Positions 17,530 through 26,713 of a DNA stretch of 64,000 nucleotides are shown piece by piece; position 1 is the stretch's first letter; each line of letters starts with the position of its first letter. The translations under genes were made by a program, and so were the position numbers. The notes under the pieces were generated by a model that made no database searches, had not been told where the DNA came from, and saw nothing but the letters and a program-made list of their open reading frames with translations. The DNA comes from JAWPMV01 sp039819665 (GTDB lineage Bacteria; Bacteroidota; Bacteroidia; J057). Location: assembly GCA_039819665.1 (NCBI GenBank), contig JBCBRM010000047.1, positions 1-64,000 of the forward strand, in the 5' to 3' direction.

Positions 17530-18405
17530 TTATATATCCAGCAGTTCCAAGATACGCTGAAGATCATCATTGCTGCTGAAATTAAGCTTGATTTCACCCT
17601 TCCCGTCTTTCTTTTGGATCAGGCTTACTTTATTCCCAAACTTCTCTTCCAGTTTACGTTCCAAATGATCCAAATGGATGCGGTTGGGATCAGCTTCCTT
17701 TTCGCCTTTCTTCTTTTCTTTAGGAGCCGCAAGTTTTCGTACCAAATCTTCTGTTTGACGAACAGAAAGTCCCTTGCTGATAATATCCTCAAAAATACGC
17801 AGCTGCATGGTCTGGCTATCGACTGTGATGAGGGTTCGGCCATGTCCAAAGCTGATCTTCTTTTCTTTTAGCGCCTTCTCAATCTCAGCCGGAAGCTTTA
17901 GTAATCTTAGATAATTGGAAACAGAAGTCCTGTTCTTACCAACTTTTTCGCCTAGCTCTTCCTGCTTCAATCCCAATTCAGAAATCATGCGTTGGTAGGA
18001 AAGGGCAATCTCGATGGGATTGAGGTCTTCACGCTGGATATTTTCAATCAGAGCCATTTCCAGCATCTGCTCATCATCTGCCGTTCGGATATATGCTGGA
18101 ACTTCTTTTACACCGGCAATTTTCGCGGCTCTCATTCTCCGCTCACCGGCAATTAGCTGATATTTATTTGCAGAAAGTTTACGGACGGTAAGAGGCTGGA
18201 TAATGCCATGCAATTTGATCGAATCGGCCAGATCGTTCAGTTTTGAAGTATCAAAATCATTTCTCGGCTGGAAAGGATTTATTTCAATATTTGCCAGGGA
18301 AATTTCATTGACCCCTGCAGGCGATACTTCCGGTTTATCCGAAGGGAGATCCGTAGGAAGTATAGCTCCCAGTCCTTTACCCAGTCCTTTGTTTCTCTTT
18401 GCCAT
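17530..18405 (-). CDS. parB: Chromosome-partitioning protein ParB
   Basis: A 291-residue ParB/Spo0J. The N-terminal CTP-binding domain has AGERRMRAAK, and ENIQREDLNPIE is the second conserved box. A helix-turn-helix for parS binding follows (LGEKVGKNRTSVSNYLRLL). The last 50 residues are the dimerisation domain. ATG start. It loads on parS near the origin and slides as a CTP-bound clamp. The usual partner parA is not directly upstream; a pyridoxamine-kinase-like gene is there instead. DUF5683 and dapB follow in the same direction. No convincing parS site was found in the window. Confidence 0.93.
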   Translation of the reverse strand: MAKRNKGLGKGLGAILPTDLPSDKPEVSPAGVNEISLANIEINPFQPRNDFDTSKLNDLADSIKLHGIIQPLTVRKLSANKYQLIAGERRMRAAKIAGVKEVPAYIRTADDEQMLEMALIENIQREDLNPIEIALSYQRMISELGLKQEELGEKVGKNRTSVSNYLRLLKLPAEIEKALKEKKISFGHGRTLITVDSQTMQLRIFEDIISKGLSVRQTEDLVRKLAAPKEKKKGEKEADPNRIHLDHLERKLEEKFGNKVSLIQKKDGKGEIKLNFSSNDDLQRILELLDI

Positions 18406-18449
18406 AGTCTCTCAAATTGCCTGAGCAAAATACGAAGAAGATTCCAGAT

Positions 18450-19220
18450 TTACACTTCTGGAAAGATCAGTAGATCAGGACTTTGAACCGCTTGGGAGCG
18501 TTCAATGATCCTGAGTGTCTCCATTGCCGCTTTTTCCATTGCGTTTCCATGTGGCATTTTTTTAAGGAAAGCGAAAAAAAGGAAAAAGGCTGCAAATACA
18601 TCTCCCGTTCCCCCATAGTGAGCATCCACTCTTTTATGCTGAAAAAGCATCATATCCTCCTCGTGAATCAAACCCAGCTTGATTTGATTTTCAGCAGGAA
18701 GACTGGTTGCAACAAAGGATAAATTGGGAAATCGTTCCTGAAAAGCGCTTAGTGCCTCCTGCGAAGAAAGCAATTCTCCTTCAGTCTTTCCAGTTAACAG
18801 GCACAACTCTGTATAATTTGGAAAGGCCCAATCAGCTTTTTCAAGTAGTCTGGGCCAGGTTTCCAACACGTCCTGCGGTACATAGAGTTTTCCATGATCT
18901 CCTGAAACCGGATCGACAAACACATGTTCAATTATTTCTTCATACTCCTCAAGTCCCTGTAGAATTACTTCGCTTTGTTGAGAATTACCCAGATAACCTA
19001 CATATAAAATGATTTTTTCCTTCCTCCGCTTTGCAATGTCCAGACTACTAAAAAATAATTCTTCGAAAGCGAGTTCGGTTTTTACAAATCCGGCTATGTT
19101 GGTTAGCCCACTTAGATACAAACTAGGAACCGGAAGGATGCGAGTTCCCAATATACTCATCATGGCTTTCATACTAGCTGTACCATGAACCGCAAAACTA
19201 TGAACACAGAGGATTTTCAT
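18450..19220 (-). CDS. Pyridoxal/pyridoxamine kinase-like protein (ribokinase fold)
   Basis: A 256-residue protein of the PfkB/ribokinase superfamily. FVDPVSGDHGKLYVP matches the pyridoxamine-kinase motif around the DPV-GD-G element, NYTELCLLTG is the next conserved block, and GGTGDVFAAF near residue 210 is the anion-hole/catalytic GxGD motif. The N-terminal VHSFAVHGTASMKAMMSILG occupies the substrate loop seen in PdxY/PdxK. It probably phosphorylates pyridoxal or pyridoxamine in B6 salvage; a hydroxymethylpyrimidine substrate is possible. ATG 19220 starts it, and it ends 44 bases before parB in the same direction. Confidence 0.8.
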   Translation of the reverse strand: MKILCVHSFAVHGTASMKAMMSILGTRILPVPSLYLSGLTNIAGFVKTELAFEELFFSSLDIAKRRKEKIILYVGYLGNSQQSEVILQGLEEYEEIIEHVFVDPVSGDHGKLYVPQDVLETWPRLLEKADWAFPNYTELCLLTGKTEGELLSSQEALSAFQERFPNLSFVATSLPAENQIKLGLIHEEDMMLFQHKRVDAHYGGTGDVFAAFFLFFAFLKKMPHGNAMEKAAMETLRIIERSQAVQSPDLLIFPEV

Positions 19221-19397
19221 GTTGCAAATTAAACAGGACTTCGCAATAAAAAGGACTTATTAAATCACATTCTGACAGATTTATTTACACCCACCTATCC
19301 ATTTATCGGGGGAAGTAGTTCAAACATTGGGATAAACTTACTATTCATGCAAGGAGGCTCATATTTCGAGGACTCTTTAGTATATTGAATACAGGAT

Positions 19398-20060
19398 ATG
19401 GAAGAACAAAAACATCCACCACTTTCGGAGGCTCTGAACAAGGCGATTCCTTCCATGAAACTCCTCAAGGATGCCCTTGTACCGGTTTTCAATCCATTCA
19501 CTCCAGAGCTGCAAGTAGATAAGAAAATTTATCTACGAGGCATCTATTTGGATGATGTAGAGTATGTCCATCAACTACTCGTTGACAATCGTGAGCACCT
19601 CGATAGCTTTCTCCCCTGGTTAAACAGGTTGGAGACCGTCGAGCATGTGAGGGATTTTGTCAAACGAGCTCGGTACAAAAACATCTATGAAGGTCGCTGG
19701 GTATATGTGATTTGTTATGAAGATGTCATTGTTGGCATGATCGATTTCAATGACGGCAAGGCACATAAAAGAGAGATTGCTATCGGCTACTGGCTATCCA
19801 AGGAGTATGTCGGCAAAGGCATTATGACCAAGGCAGTAGAAACTGTAGTAGACTATCTCTTTGGTGAACAGTCTGTCAAGAAAATCCTGATCAAAGTTGC
19901 CCTGGGGAATAATAAAAGTATGGGCATCCCAGCCAGACTCAACTTCAAATGGGAAGGAGTTGATGTGGGGGGAGGAAGTTTAAAAGGAGAAAAAGTTGAT
20001 CTAGTTATTTATAGCCTGGATCTTCCTACTTGGGAAGAGCGGCAATGGGCTTCTATTTAG
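19398..20060 (+). CDS. GNAT acetyltransferase, RimJ/RimL-like
   Basis: A 220-residue protein whose residues 45-210 match the ribosomal-protein N-acetyltransferase type of GNAT (IYLRGIYLDDVEYVHQLLVD, then IGYWLSKEYVGKGIMTKAVE, the acetyl-CoA loop region, here YVGKGI). The 40-residue N-terminal extension is not conserved in the family. Acceptor substrate is unknown; RimL, RimJ or antibiotic acceptors are all possible. The stop overlaps the stop of the convergent sulfatase by three bases. Confidence 0.82.
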   Translation: MEEQKHPPLSEALNKAIPSMKLLKDALVPVFNPFTPELQVDKKIYLRGIYLDDVEYVHQLLVDNREHLDSFLPWLNRLETVEHVRDFVKRARYKNIYEGRWVYVICYEDVIVGMIDFNDGKAHKREIAIGYWLSKEYVGKGIMTKAVETVVDYLFGEQSVKKILIKVALGNNKSMGIPARLNFKWEGVDVGGGSLKGEKVDLVIYSLDLPTWEERQWASI

Positions 20061-21439
20061 TCTTCCTTCGGCCGCAAGGGATCAAATTCTATACTTTCCA
20101 CCATTTCAGCAATTTCATCCAATAACTGCTTAACTACTTCCGGGTGCTGAGTACTTAATTCTCTTACCTCATAGGGATCATTTTCCAAATCATATAGAAG
20201 CGTTTTACTCAATTCCAGGTTAGTGATCAATTTCCAGTTGCCATCCCGAATAGCGTAGGCATAGCCTTCCGGATCATCAAACTGCCGGGTTTCAAAGGGC
20301 CAAAACATCGGCTTTTCCCTTTCGATTGATCCTCCTTTCCACAACATACTCATATCCTCTCCATCAATGGGTCGATCTTCGGGCACTTCCAAACCCAAAA
20401 TTTTACAAATACTTGGCATCAGATCATATCCGTGCCAGGGAATATCAGATACATAATTCTCAGCAGTATACCCAGGATAACGGATAATACAGGGAACCCG
20501 AATCCCTCCTTCAAATAAATCAGATTTACGCCCTCTTAATCCTCCTGTACTTCCATACATATTTACCTCCCACCAATGCCTCCATTGGGTAGTTACTGGC
20601 CCATTGTCGCTGGTGAAAATAACTAAACTATTCTCTCTCATGCCTAACTCATCAAGTTTCTGAAGTAAGCGACCAACCTGAAAATCAAGATGACTGATAT
20701 TTGCATAGTATTCTCCCGGGCCTCTGTCAGTAAGGTTTTCCAGATCGATTTCCCCTTTGGTATAGGAAGCATATTGTGTATTAAATCTATCCGGACTGGC
20801 GATTTCTGTATGAGGCTCGTTCAAAGGCACATAAAGAAATACAGGTTTCGAAGGATCACGTTTCTCTAGTACTTCCATAGCTTCATCAACTACAATTTGA
20901 GCACTGTAGCCTTCGATAATCCCCATTTTTTCTCCGTTTTTGTAGAAGTTGTCAGGGTCTTTATGAGTTGGCAGGGCAAAGGCATGATTGAGTAGCCAAT
21001 GGTCAAATCCATGATCCTCCGGTTTTGGATGTTTGGCATCATCCAGTCCTCCATTCAGGTGCCACTTTCCAATTGCATAGGTCTGATAGCCGGCCAATTT
21101 CAAAATTTTCCCCAGCCCTAACTCTTCTTTTCGTAAATAGACATTTTCTCCCTGAGGTATCCAACTTTTAATCCCACTTCTATAAGGATTCCTACCCGTC
21201 ATCATAGCTGCTCGAGAAGGAGAGCATAAGGGAGAAGGACTATAAAACTGAGTAAAACTAATACCTTCTCGGGCCAATTGATCGAGGGCGGGTGTTCGGA
21301 TGATTGGATGTCCATATGAAGCTAAATCACCATATCCCAGGTCATCTGCGAGGATAAAAATCAGATTTATTTTTTCTGATTGAGGAAATACGGACGAAAA
21401 AGAAAGGAGGAAGAGGAGGCAAAAGAGTAGACTACGCAT
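20057..21439 (-). CDS. Secreted arylsulfatase-type sulfatase (S1 family)
   Basis: A 460-residue exported sulfatase. ATG 21439 is the likely start; a TTG two codons upstream is less good. The signal peptide ends at VFPQ. ADDLGYGD at 31-38 supplies Ca2+-binding aspartates (Asp32, Asp33). CSPSR at 72-76 is the C-x-P-x-R motif whose Cys is converted to formylglycine, followed by TGRNPYRSG. KWHLNG and FTSDNGP are further family signatures. Hydrolyses a sulfate ester, probably on a marine sulfated glycan; no polysaccharide-utilisation genes (SusC/D, glycoside hydrolase) lie beside it. The maturase needed for formylglycine is not in the window. Confidence 0.88.
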   Translation of the reverse strand: MRSLLFCLLFLLSFSSVFPQSEKINLIFILADDLGYGDLASYGHPIIRTPALDQLAREGISFTQFYSPSPLCSPSRAAMMTGRNPYRSGIKSWIPQGENVYLRKEELGLGKILKLAGYQTYAIGKWHLNGGLDDAKHPKPEDHGFDHWLLNHAFALPTHKDPDNFYKNGEKMGIIEGYSAQIVVDEAMEVLEKRDPSKPVFLYVPLNEPHTEIASPDRFNTQYASYTKGEIDLENLTDRGPGEYYANISHLDFQVGRLLQKLDELGMRENSLVIFTSDNGPVTTQWRHWWEVNMYGSTGGLRGRKSDLFEGGIRVPCIIRYPGYTAENYVSDIPWHGYDLMPSICKILGLEVPEDRPIDGEDMSMLWKGGSIEREKPMFWPFETRQFDDPEGYAYAIRDGNWKLITNLELSKTLLYDLENDPYEVRELSTQHPEVVKQLLDEIAEMVESIEFDPLRPKED

Positions 21440-21621
21440 GAGCAAAAGCGTTATTTTCCTTCAAAATAGGCTTTCTGGAGGGATTTAGCCGAATTATTAC
21501 ATAAATATCAATAATTATAACATTTCTGTCACTTCGGCAAATGTGTCAGGAAGCTAACATTATGCCCTATTGAGCCCTTCTAGTTTTGAGCAAATTCTTA
21601 ATTTCGTTCAATCACAGAATC

Positions 21622-23208
21622 ATGTATACAATCCGTATTTTCGTAAGCACCCTCCTACTCTTGCCAGCTATCCTGGGATTTTCACAGAGTCAGGATCAAT
21701 TTTTCTTCAAACAAGCAAACGCATTCTTTGCCAAGCATGTAGTAAATGGTAAAGTCGACTATGCCAATCTCAAGGCTTCACCAAATATGTTGAATGCCCT
21801 TGTGAGAACTGTTGAGAGTTATGATCTCACTTCCAAATCAGCAAGCGAACAAAAAGCTTTTTTCATCAATGCCTACAACCTCTTGGTTGTAAAAGGCTTG
21901 GTTGATGCCTATCCGGTTTCTTCCCCCCAGGACATCAGCCTATTTTTCGATAAAAAGGCCTATGTAGTGGCAGGAAGGAAAGTCAGTTTAAATGAACTGG
22001 AAAAACAGTGGCTTTTCAAAGAGCATCCAGATAGCAGACTTCACTTTGTGTTGGTGTGTGGCGCCTTGGGATGTCCACCTATTACCAATTTTGCCTATAT
22101 GCCCGAGAGCCTGGAGGCTGAATTGGAACAACAAACCAAAGCGGCCCTTAATGATCCCAACTTTATCAGGGTGAATGATGCGGAAGGGACAGTAGGGCTT
22201 TCTCAGATTTTTGATTGGTATGGGAAAGAGTTTCAACAAAATGGAACGATCCTCGAATATATCAACGGCTATAGAACAAATAAAATCCCCGCTTCCAGCA
22301 AGCAAAGTTTTTATACCTACGACTGGAGTATCAATGATCAGCAAGCTTCTGCTACCGGAGAAACAGATCCTAAATCAAATATTCAGAAGTTTACCCCCTC
22401 TGTTTTACTTGGTCAGGGGCAGATTGAAGCTAAATTATTTAACAACCTATACTCTCAAACAGGATTCAGAGATGGAAACCGTGAGTTTGTGGATTTGGGC
22501 GAAAGGCAAACCTTCTATACAGGTATTTTCCAGTTCACTACTGGCCTGGATAAGAATGCACGCTGGAACGTAGGTTTCGAAGCAAATTTGCAGTCCGTGA
22601 GATATGACTCTGAAACGGATAGTAGTCCCTTGCGAATTTTCGGTAGCAGCAATGATGAGAGCTTATTGTTTACCAGAACCACTCTCGCAACCATCGGACC
22701 AAGGATCCGTTTTCGTCCGGCAAAAAACATCCCCAATCTATCTTTGACCACTACCCTGCTTTTCCCACTTCATAATGACTTGGAAACACCAAGGTTCCTC
22801 GCGCATAACAGGACTACCTGGTTTACCCAGCTCTTTTATGACAAATTCTTTGGGAATTTCCAATTGTTTACGGAAGTCGATTTACTCTATAGATTTAAAA
22901 CCAGCAATCCTTCTTTCAGTCAGGATGCCTTCTTTAGAGTACCGATTACTGCATTCCTCAGTTATTTCCCAACTTCCAAATCAACGGTTAGTGTCAACTT
23001 GCAATATTCACCTGCATTTACCGGTCTACCTGGCAATTCTACCGGAGAATCTTTCAACCTAAACCGCTATTTTGTTCAAGGAGGAGTTGGCGCCAAATAT
23101 CAGGTAACCAAAGAATTGAATCTGGAGCTCTTGTACACCAATTTCTTTTTATCAAAAGGAGAAGGAGCAGGTCAAACCTTTAACTTTGGAATTGTATTCC
23201 TGAGATAG
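21622..23208 (+). CDS. DUF547 protein fused to a predicted outer-membrane beta-barrel
   Basis: ATG 21622 gives 528 residues with a good signal peptide (MYTIRIFVSTLLLLPAILGF). Residues about 25-240 are DUF547 (KAFFINAYNLLVVKGL, LVCGALGCPPI), a fold related to papain-like/transglutaminase-type proteins of unknown activity. Residues 260-528 are alternating hydrophobic strands ending in FNFGIVFLR, the style of an outer-membrane barrel with a C-terminal aromatic. DUF547 proteins are usually about 250 residues and stand alone. The frame is continuous, so the fusion appears real. A TAGTTTTG element at 21581-21588 could be a -7 box, but no TTG is correctly spaced. The stop abuts the convergent MFS gene. 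Confidence 0.78.
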   Translation: MYTIRIFVSTLLLLPAILGFSQSQDQFFFKQANAFFAKHVVNGKVDYANLKASPNMLNALVRTVESYDLTSKSASEQKAFFINAYNLLVVKGLVDAYPVSSPQDISLFFDKKAYVVAGRKVSLNELEKQWLFKEHPDSRLHFVLVCGALGCPPITNFAYMPESLEAELEQQTKAALNDPNFIRVNDAEGTVGLSQIFDWYGKEFQQNGTILEYINGYRTNKIPASSKQSFYTYDWSINDQQASATGETDPKSNIQKFTPSVLLGQGQIEAKLFNNLYSQTGFRDGNREFVDLGERQTFYTGIFQFTTGLDKNARWNVGFEANLQSVRYDSETDSSPLRIFGSSNDESLLFTRTTLATIGPRIRFRPAKNIPNLSLTTTLLFPLHNDLETPRFLAHNRTTWFTQLFYDKFFGNFQLFTEVDLLYRFKTSNPSFSQDAFFRVPITAFLSYFPTSKSTVSVNLQYSPAFTGLPGNSTGESFNLNRYFVQGGVGAKYQVTKELNLELLYTNFFLSKGEGAGQTFNFGIVFLR

Positions 23209-24372
23209 TTAATCAACTTTGGGAGGCTTCCAGGCTACCTTTACCAGGAGTGCGGCGAGAAATGTTGAGAGAGCTAAAATTCCTAGTGCTTGAGGTAGGC
23301 TGAGATAATCAGCGATAAATCCAATCACAGGAGGCCCCAATAAGAAGCCGAAATATCCGACACTGCCGATAGCAGCCATATTTCCCCCGGTACTCATACC
23401 GGGGGTTTTTGCTGCCTCCGAAAAGATCACCGGTACTATCGCAGCAAAACCAATTCCAGCAAGGCCAAAACCTAAAATAGCTACCCATGAATTGGCAATT
23501 AACAACAAGCCTCCAATGCTAATAGCTACCATGAGATTTCCTCCTACCAGAATATTCATAGGGCCTATCTTCTTGGTTACATCATCTCCCATAAACCTAC
23601 CAATAGCCATTGCCAAACCGAAAGCTGAAAGCGCCCAGCCAGCATAGCTAGGATCTGTATGCAGGCTTTCCTCCATATACAATGTACTCCAATCAGCTAT
23701 AGCTCCTTCCGCTAAAAATCCTAATAGAATCACTATTGCAAGGACTAGTAGATTTTTTCCAGGCAAAGCGAAAGCAGGCTCCTCCTTTTTTCCTTTCTCT
23801 TCTCTAATGGGCAAAAGCACAGATCTTTGCAGGAAAATGACAAGAAGAAAAAAGCTGACGACTACGAGCATATTGGGGGTATAGGCAATACCCGCTCCTT
23901 TTGTAAGACTTCCTATTGCAGAGCCTAACATCATTCCGGTACTCCAGAACCCATGGAAAGAAGACATAATCCGAACATCTTCCCTTTCTTCTACAACTGC
24001 AGCCGCTGTATTCATAGCTATATCCATTCCCCCCATACAAATCCCCATAAAGAATAGCACCAGTAGGACCAGACTATAGTTTGTCAGAGAAAGAGGAATG
24101 GGTAAAATGAGTCCAAACAGGAAGGTCAACACCATTGAGATTTTTCCAGCACCATACTTTTTACTGAGATTTCCCATCAGGGGCATGATACAAAGACTCC
24201 CAATGGCAATAGCCAAAAGGGTAAATCCCAATTCACTTTCATCCAGTTCAAACAATTGCTTAAGTTCCGGAATTCGGATCGCCCAGCTGCCAAAGAAGAA
24301 TCCATTGCAAAGAAAAAGAGATGCAATAGCCCGGGCTGGAGCATGGGTCAGTATGTATCGAATAGAGTTCAC
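23209..24372 (-). CDS. MFS transporter, YbjJ/FucP-like
   Basis: A 387-residue integral membrane protein with about 12 hydrophobic segments. LCNGFFFGSWAIRIPELKQL resembles the first helix of YbjJ-type MFS carriers, and GNLSKKYGAGK is a version of the MFS loop 2-3 motif. The start is GTG 24372: an in-frame TAG lies four codons upstream and the first internal ATG is far inside the fold. A textbook promoter ends about 28 bases before it. The substrate is unknown. The B12-type regulator gene next door is transcribed in the same direction but this gene has its own promoter. Confidence 0.85.
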   Translation of the reverse strand: MNSIRYILTHAPARAIASLFLCNGFFFGSWAIRIPELKQLFELDESELGFTLLAIAIGSLCIMPLMGNLSKKYGAGKISMVLTFLFGLILPIPLSLTNYSLVLLVLFFMGICMGGMDIAMNTAAAVVEEREDVRIMSSFHGFWSTGMMLGSAIGSLTKGAGIAYTPNMLVVVSFFLLVIFLQRSVLLPIREEKGKKEEPAFALPGKNLLVLAIVILLGFLAEGAIADWSTLYMEESLHTDPSYAGWALSAFGLAMAIGRFMGDDVTKKIGPMNILVGGNLMVAISIGGLLLIANSWVAILGFGLAGIGFAAIVPVIFSEAAKTPGMSTGGNMAAIGSVGYFGFLLGPPVIGFIADYLSLPQALGILALSTFLAALLVKVAWKPPKVD

Positions 24373-24399
24373 GCCTGCTTGCTATTTAGGGTTAGGCCA

Positions 24400-24429
24400 C
24401 AAAAATAGCAGACTAAGGCGATTTGCCAA
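24400..24429 (-). promoter_or_regulatory. Bacteroidota-type promoter for the MFS gene
   Basis: Read on the minus strand: TTG (24429-24427), 19 bases, then TATTTTTG (24407-24400). This is an exact fit to TTG-N(17-23)-TAnnTTTG. Transcription would start near 24393, about 20 bases before the GTG start. Confidence 0.6.
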
Positions 24430-24469
24430 TTTTCAATAACTAGATGTAGAGAGGATTTACAGAGAAATA

Positions 24470-25438
24470 TTACAAACCTAATCCATTCCCTATGCCATTC
24501 CCGTTTCCATTCCCATTTGCAATTCCATTTCCACTAAAACCGGCAAATGGTTTGATAGAATTCGTATCTACAAACTCTATAAGTGATTCAATTTGTTGGA
24601 ATACCGTAATTCCTTCAGGGACCACATCCAGCTGATTAATTACTTGGTACCCAGATAAAATGATCTCTTCATTGGTACACATGTCCTTCATTTTCTGTAG
24701 AAACCCACTTAGGTCGTCTCCAGAAGGATAGCTCGTAATGATAGATACCAGATAATCAGGCTTGTACAGTTCAAGGATTAATTCTAAGTCCTTTAGAGGA
24801 AGATTTTGTCCGAGATAAATTACTTTATTATGTCTGGACTTGATGAGATATGCTGCAAAGAGCAGACTCATTTCATGCAATTCACCCTCAGGTAAAAAGA
24901 GTACATATCTTTTGGCTTGAGGATTTGGAGGAGAAATCTGACCGTCAATCGCTACAATCAATTTCTGACGGATCAAAGACGTAATAAAATGCTCATGGGC
25001 CGGATTTATACTTCCGGTTTGCCAGAGTATACCTATCCTTGCAAGGAATGGATATACGATCTTTAGCATGGTATTCTCGAACCCAAATTGAAGCGTATTG
25101 GTAGAGATAATCTTCTCAAAACGCTCTTCATCCAGGTTTACCATAGCGATGACGAGGGCATTTACCTGGTTTGGAAATTCAAGGTTAGAAGCTGATATTT
25201 TTCTGACTTTTTCAGAAATTTCAGCAGGCTCCATTTTTGAAATCTTGGAGATTTTATGTCCATTTCGATTCAAAAATGAAATATTCAAAACCAATTGAAG
25301 GTCTTTATCGTCATAATAACGGATATTGGTAGCAGATCGCTTCGGACTGATAATTCCGTAACGTTGCTCCCAAACTCGCAAGGTATGCGCTTTAATATTT
25401 GAAAGCCTTTCTAGGTCTCTGATTAAATACTTTCCCAC
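24470..25438 (-). CDS. CarH-like MerR regulator with B12-binding domain
   Basis: A 322-residue protein from GTG 25438. Residues 1-70 are a MerR helix-turn-helix (LSNIKAHTLRVWEQRYGIIS). Residues 85-175 are the four-helix B12 cap with the CarH motif W-x9-EH (Trp139, Glu149, His150), which positions adenosylcobalamin and makes the regulator light-responsive in CarH. Residues 178-295 are the Rossmann-type B12 domain with an E-x-H-x-x-S form (Glu186, His188, Ser191); the usual last residue is Gly. The tail (from about 300) is an unusual Asn-Gly repeat ending NGLGL. Adenosylcobalamin-dependent photosensing is inferred. A 7-8-7 palindrome lies just upstream and could be an autoregulatory operator. 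No carotenoid genes are adjacent. Confidence 0.85.
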   Translation of the reverse strand: MGKYLIRDLERLSNIKAHTLRVWEQRYGIISPKRSATNIRYYDDKDLQLVLNISFLNRNGHKISKISKMEPAEISEKVRKISASNLEFPNQVNALVIAMVNLDEERFEKIISTNTLQFGFENTMLKIVYPFLARIGILWQTGSINPAHEHFITSLIRQKLIVAIDGQISPPNPQAKRYVLFLPEGELHEMSLLFAAYLIKSRHNKVIYLGQNLPLKDLELILELYKPDYLVSIITSYPSGDDLSGFLQKMKDMCTNEEIILSGYQVINQLDVVPEGITVFQQIESLIEFVDTNSIKPFAGFSGNGIANGNGNGNGIGNGLGL

Positions 25439-25452
25439 AACAATCGGGCTTA

Positions 25453-25474
25453 CATATTACATATAACTAATATG
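25453..25474. promoter_or_regulatory. Palindrome upstream of the CarH-like gene, candidate operator
   Basis: CATATTA, 8 bases, TAATATG: perfect 7-base arms. It begins 15 bases upstream of the regulator's GTG codon in the 145-base gap shared with the divergent lipoprotein gene. The position suits autoregulation, but the region is AT-rich, so chance is possible. Confidence 0.4.
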
Positions 25475-25525
25475 AGATACTATTCAAACTTGATATGTCC
25501 AAATTTGTTTTATTTTTTTTCATCC

Positions 25526-25556
25526 TTGTGAGAGTATCAGCTAAAAAGTAACTTCG
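25526..25556 (+). promoter_or_regulatory. Probable promoter of the lipoprotein gene
   Basis: TTG at 25526-25528, 20 bases, TAACTTCG at 25549-25556 (one mismatch to TAnnTTTG). The start codon is 28 bases downstream at 25584. Confidence 0.4.
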
Positions 25557-25583
25557 TAAATCAATATTTTTTCCAATAATCGT

Positions 25584-26663
25584 ATGAAAATTTCACACCT
25601 GGCTCTTTCCTTCCTCCTGATCAGTAGCTGTTTAATATGGTCCTGCGGAGGAGAAAGTACGACTTCGGGTACGACACCTCAAAGCCGCATGGCAGAAGAA
25701 ACACCCGCAGTACAGGAAAATCCAGAACAAGTTGCGAGGGAAAAGATCATCAATATTCTTTCTGACTACTACACTGATATCGCTGCTGAAAAGCTCGATG
25801 CAGATAAATATTTCGCCCCAGAGGTCGAACAATTTTTTGGGAGTAGAAGTATCTCCCGTGATAAAGTAGCTCAAAGTCTTCGCAGTGGATTTGAAACTGT
25901 GGAGGATAGACATATTACCTTTGATCCCAGCACCCTCAGAATTAATCCTACTTCAAATGGCTACGAAAGTGTATTCAGTGGACAAACTATCCATAAACGT
26001 AGCAATGACGGACAGCAGGTAAATGCTTCCTTTAAAAACAAGGTGCGTTTTAATAAAGATTTTCAGATCGTTGCATATGCAGGGGCTGATGATAAACAGG
26101 CCCAAAATACTCGTGGCCTGGCTCCTAGAGAAGAAGAAAGTGCTCCTGCAGGAGTTGCCGCTAGCCAAAGTTTAGCAAAACAGGTGCTGGAAGAATTTAA
26201 AAATGGTAATTTCTCTCGCTCAAAGGGCCTTATTCATCCTACTTATGGCTTCTATCTGATCGGACAGCCCGGAGCTTACAGCGTGCCTTATCACTTAACT
26301 TCCTTTGAGGAAATATTTAAAAAAGCACCCTGGCTGGAAAAAGGTACAGAGATGTATACCGATCTGAAAGCAGAAGCCATTCCAAATTTCACCTGTGAAG
26401 GAGATAATTATTTCGATAAAGATGGATGCTTCATTGCACCAGCAAATAATTACAACAACCTCAGCGGCTTGATGAGAGCTTTACGTCAGGCAGAATTTGA
26501 AGAATTTGGCCCGGCAGTAATCAATAAAGCTGTAAACATTGAAAAGTTAGTAAAAGTTGAAGTAGTAGAAACCCAATCCGGCATGGCCTATTATTTTGGC
26601 GAAGATGCAGGAAAATGGTACCTACTGATTATTGACATGGCGAGCTACGGTTGCTCTGCCTAG
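25584..26663 (+). CDS. Lipoprotein with NTF2-like domain, function unknown
   Basis: A 359-residue lipoprotein: signal peptide with lipobox IWSC, lipidated Cys21. After a short disordered linker, residues 45-165 look like an NTF2-like/SnoaL-type cone fold (INILSDYYTDIAAEKLDADKYF, FKNKVRFNKDFQIVAYAG). Residues 195-358 are a second domain (FSRSKGLIHPTYGFYLIG) with no family I recognise. It is divergent from the CarH-like regulator and 50 bases upstream of the M16 protease lipoprotein. A TAGATTTG element at 26661-26668, overlapping its stop, could be the -7 box of the next gene, though the nearest suitable TTG is 26 bases away. Confidence 0.72.
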   Translation: MKISHLALSFLLISSCLIWSCGGESTTSGTTPQSRMAEETPAVQENPEQVAREKIINILSDYYTDIAAEKLDADKYFAPEVEQFFGSRSISRDKVAQSLRSGFETVEDRHITFDPSTLRINPTSNGYESVFSGQTIHKRSNDGQQVNASFKNKVRFNKDFQIVAYAGADDKQAQNTRGLAPREEESAPAGVAASQSLAKQVLEEFKNGNFSRSKGLIHPTYGFYLIGQPGAYSVPYHLTSFEEIFKKAPWLEKGTEMYTDLKAEAIPNFTCEGDNYFDKDGCFIAPANNYNNLSGLMRALRQAEFEEFGPAVINKAVNIEKLVKVEVVETQSGMAYYFGEDAGKWYLLIIDMASYGCSA

Positions 26664-26713
26664 ATTTGTATAATTACCCTAAAAATAATTTCCCAGAAAC
26701 TTAATTTAAAAAC

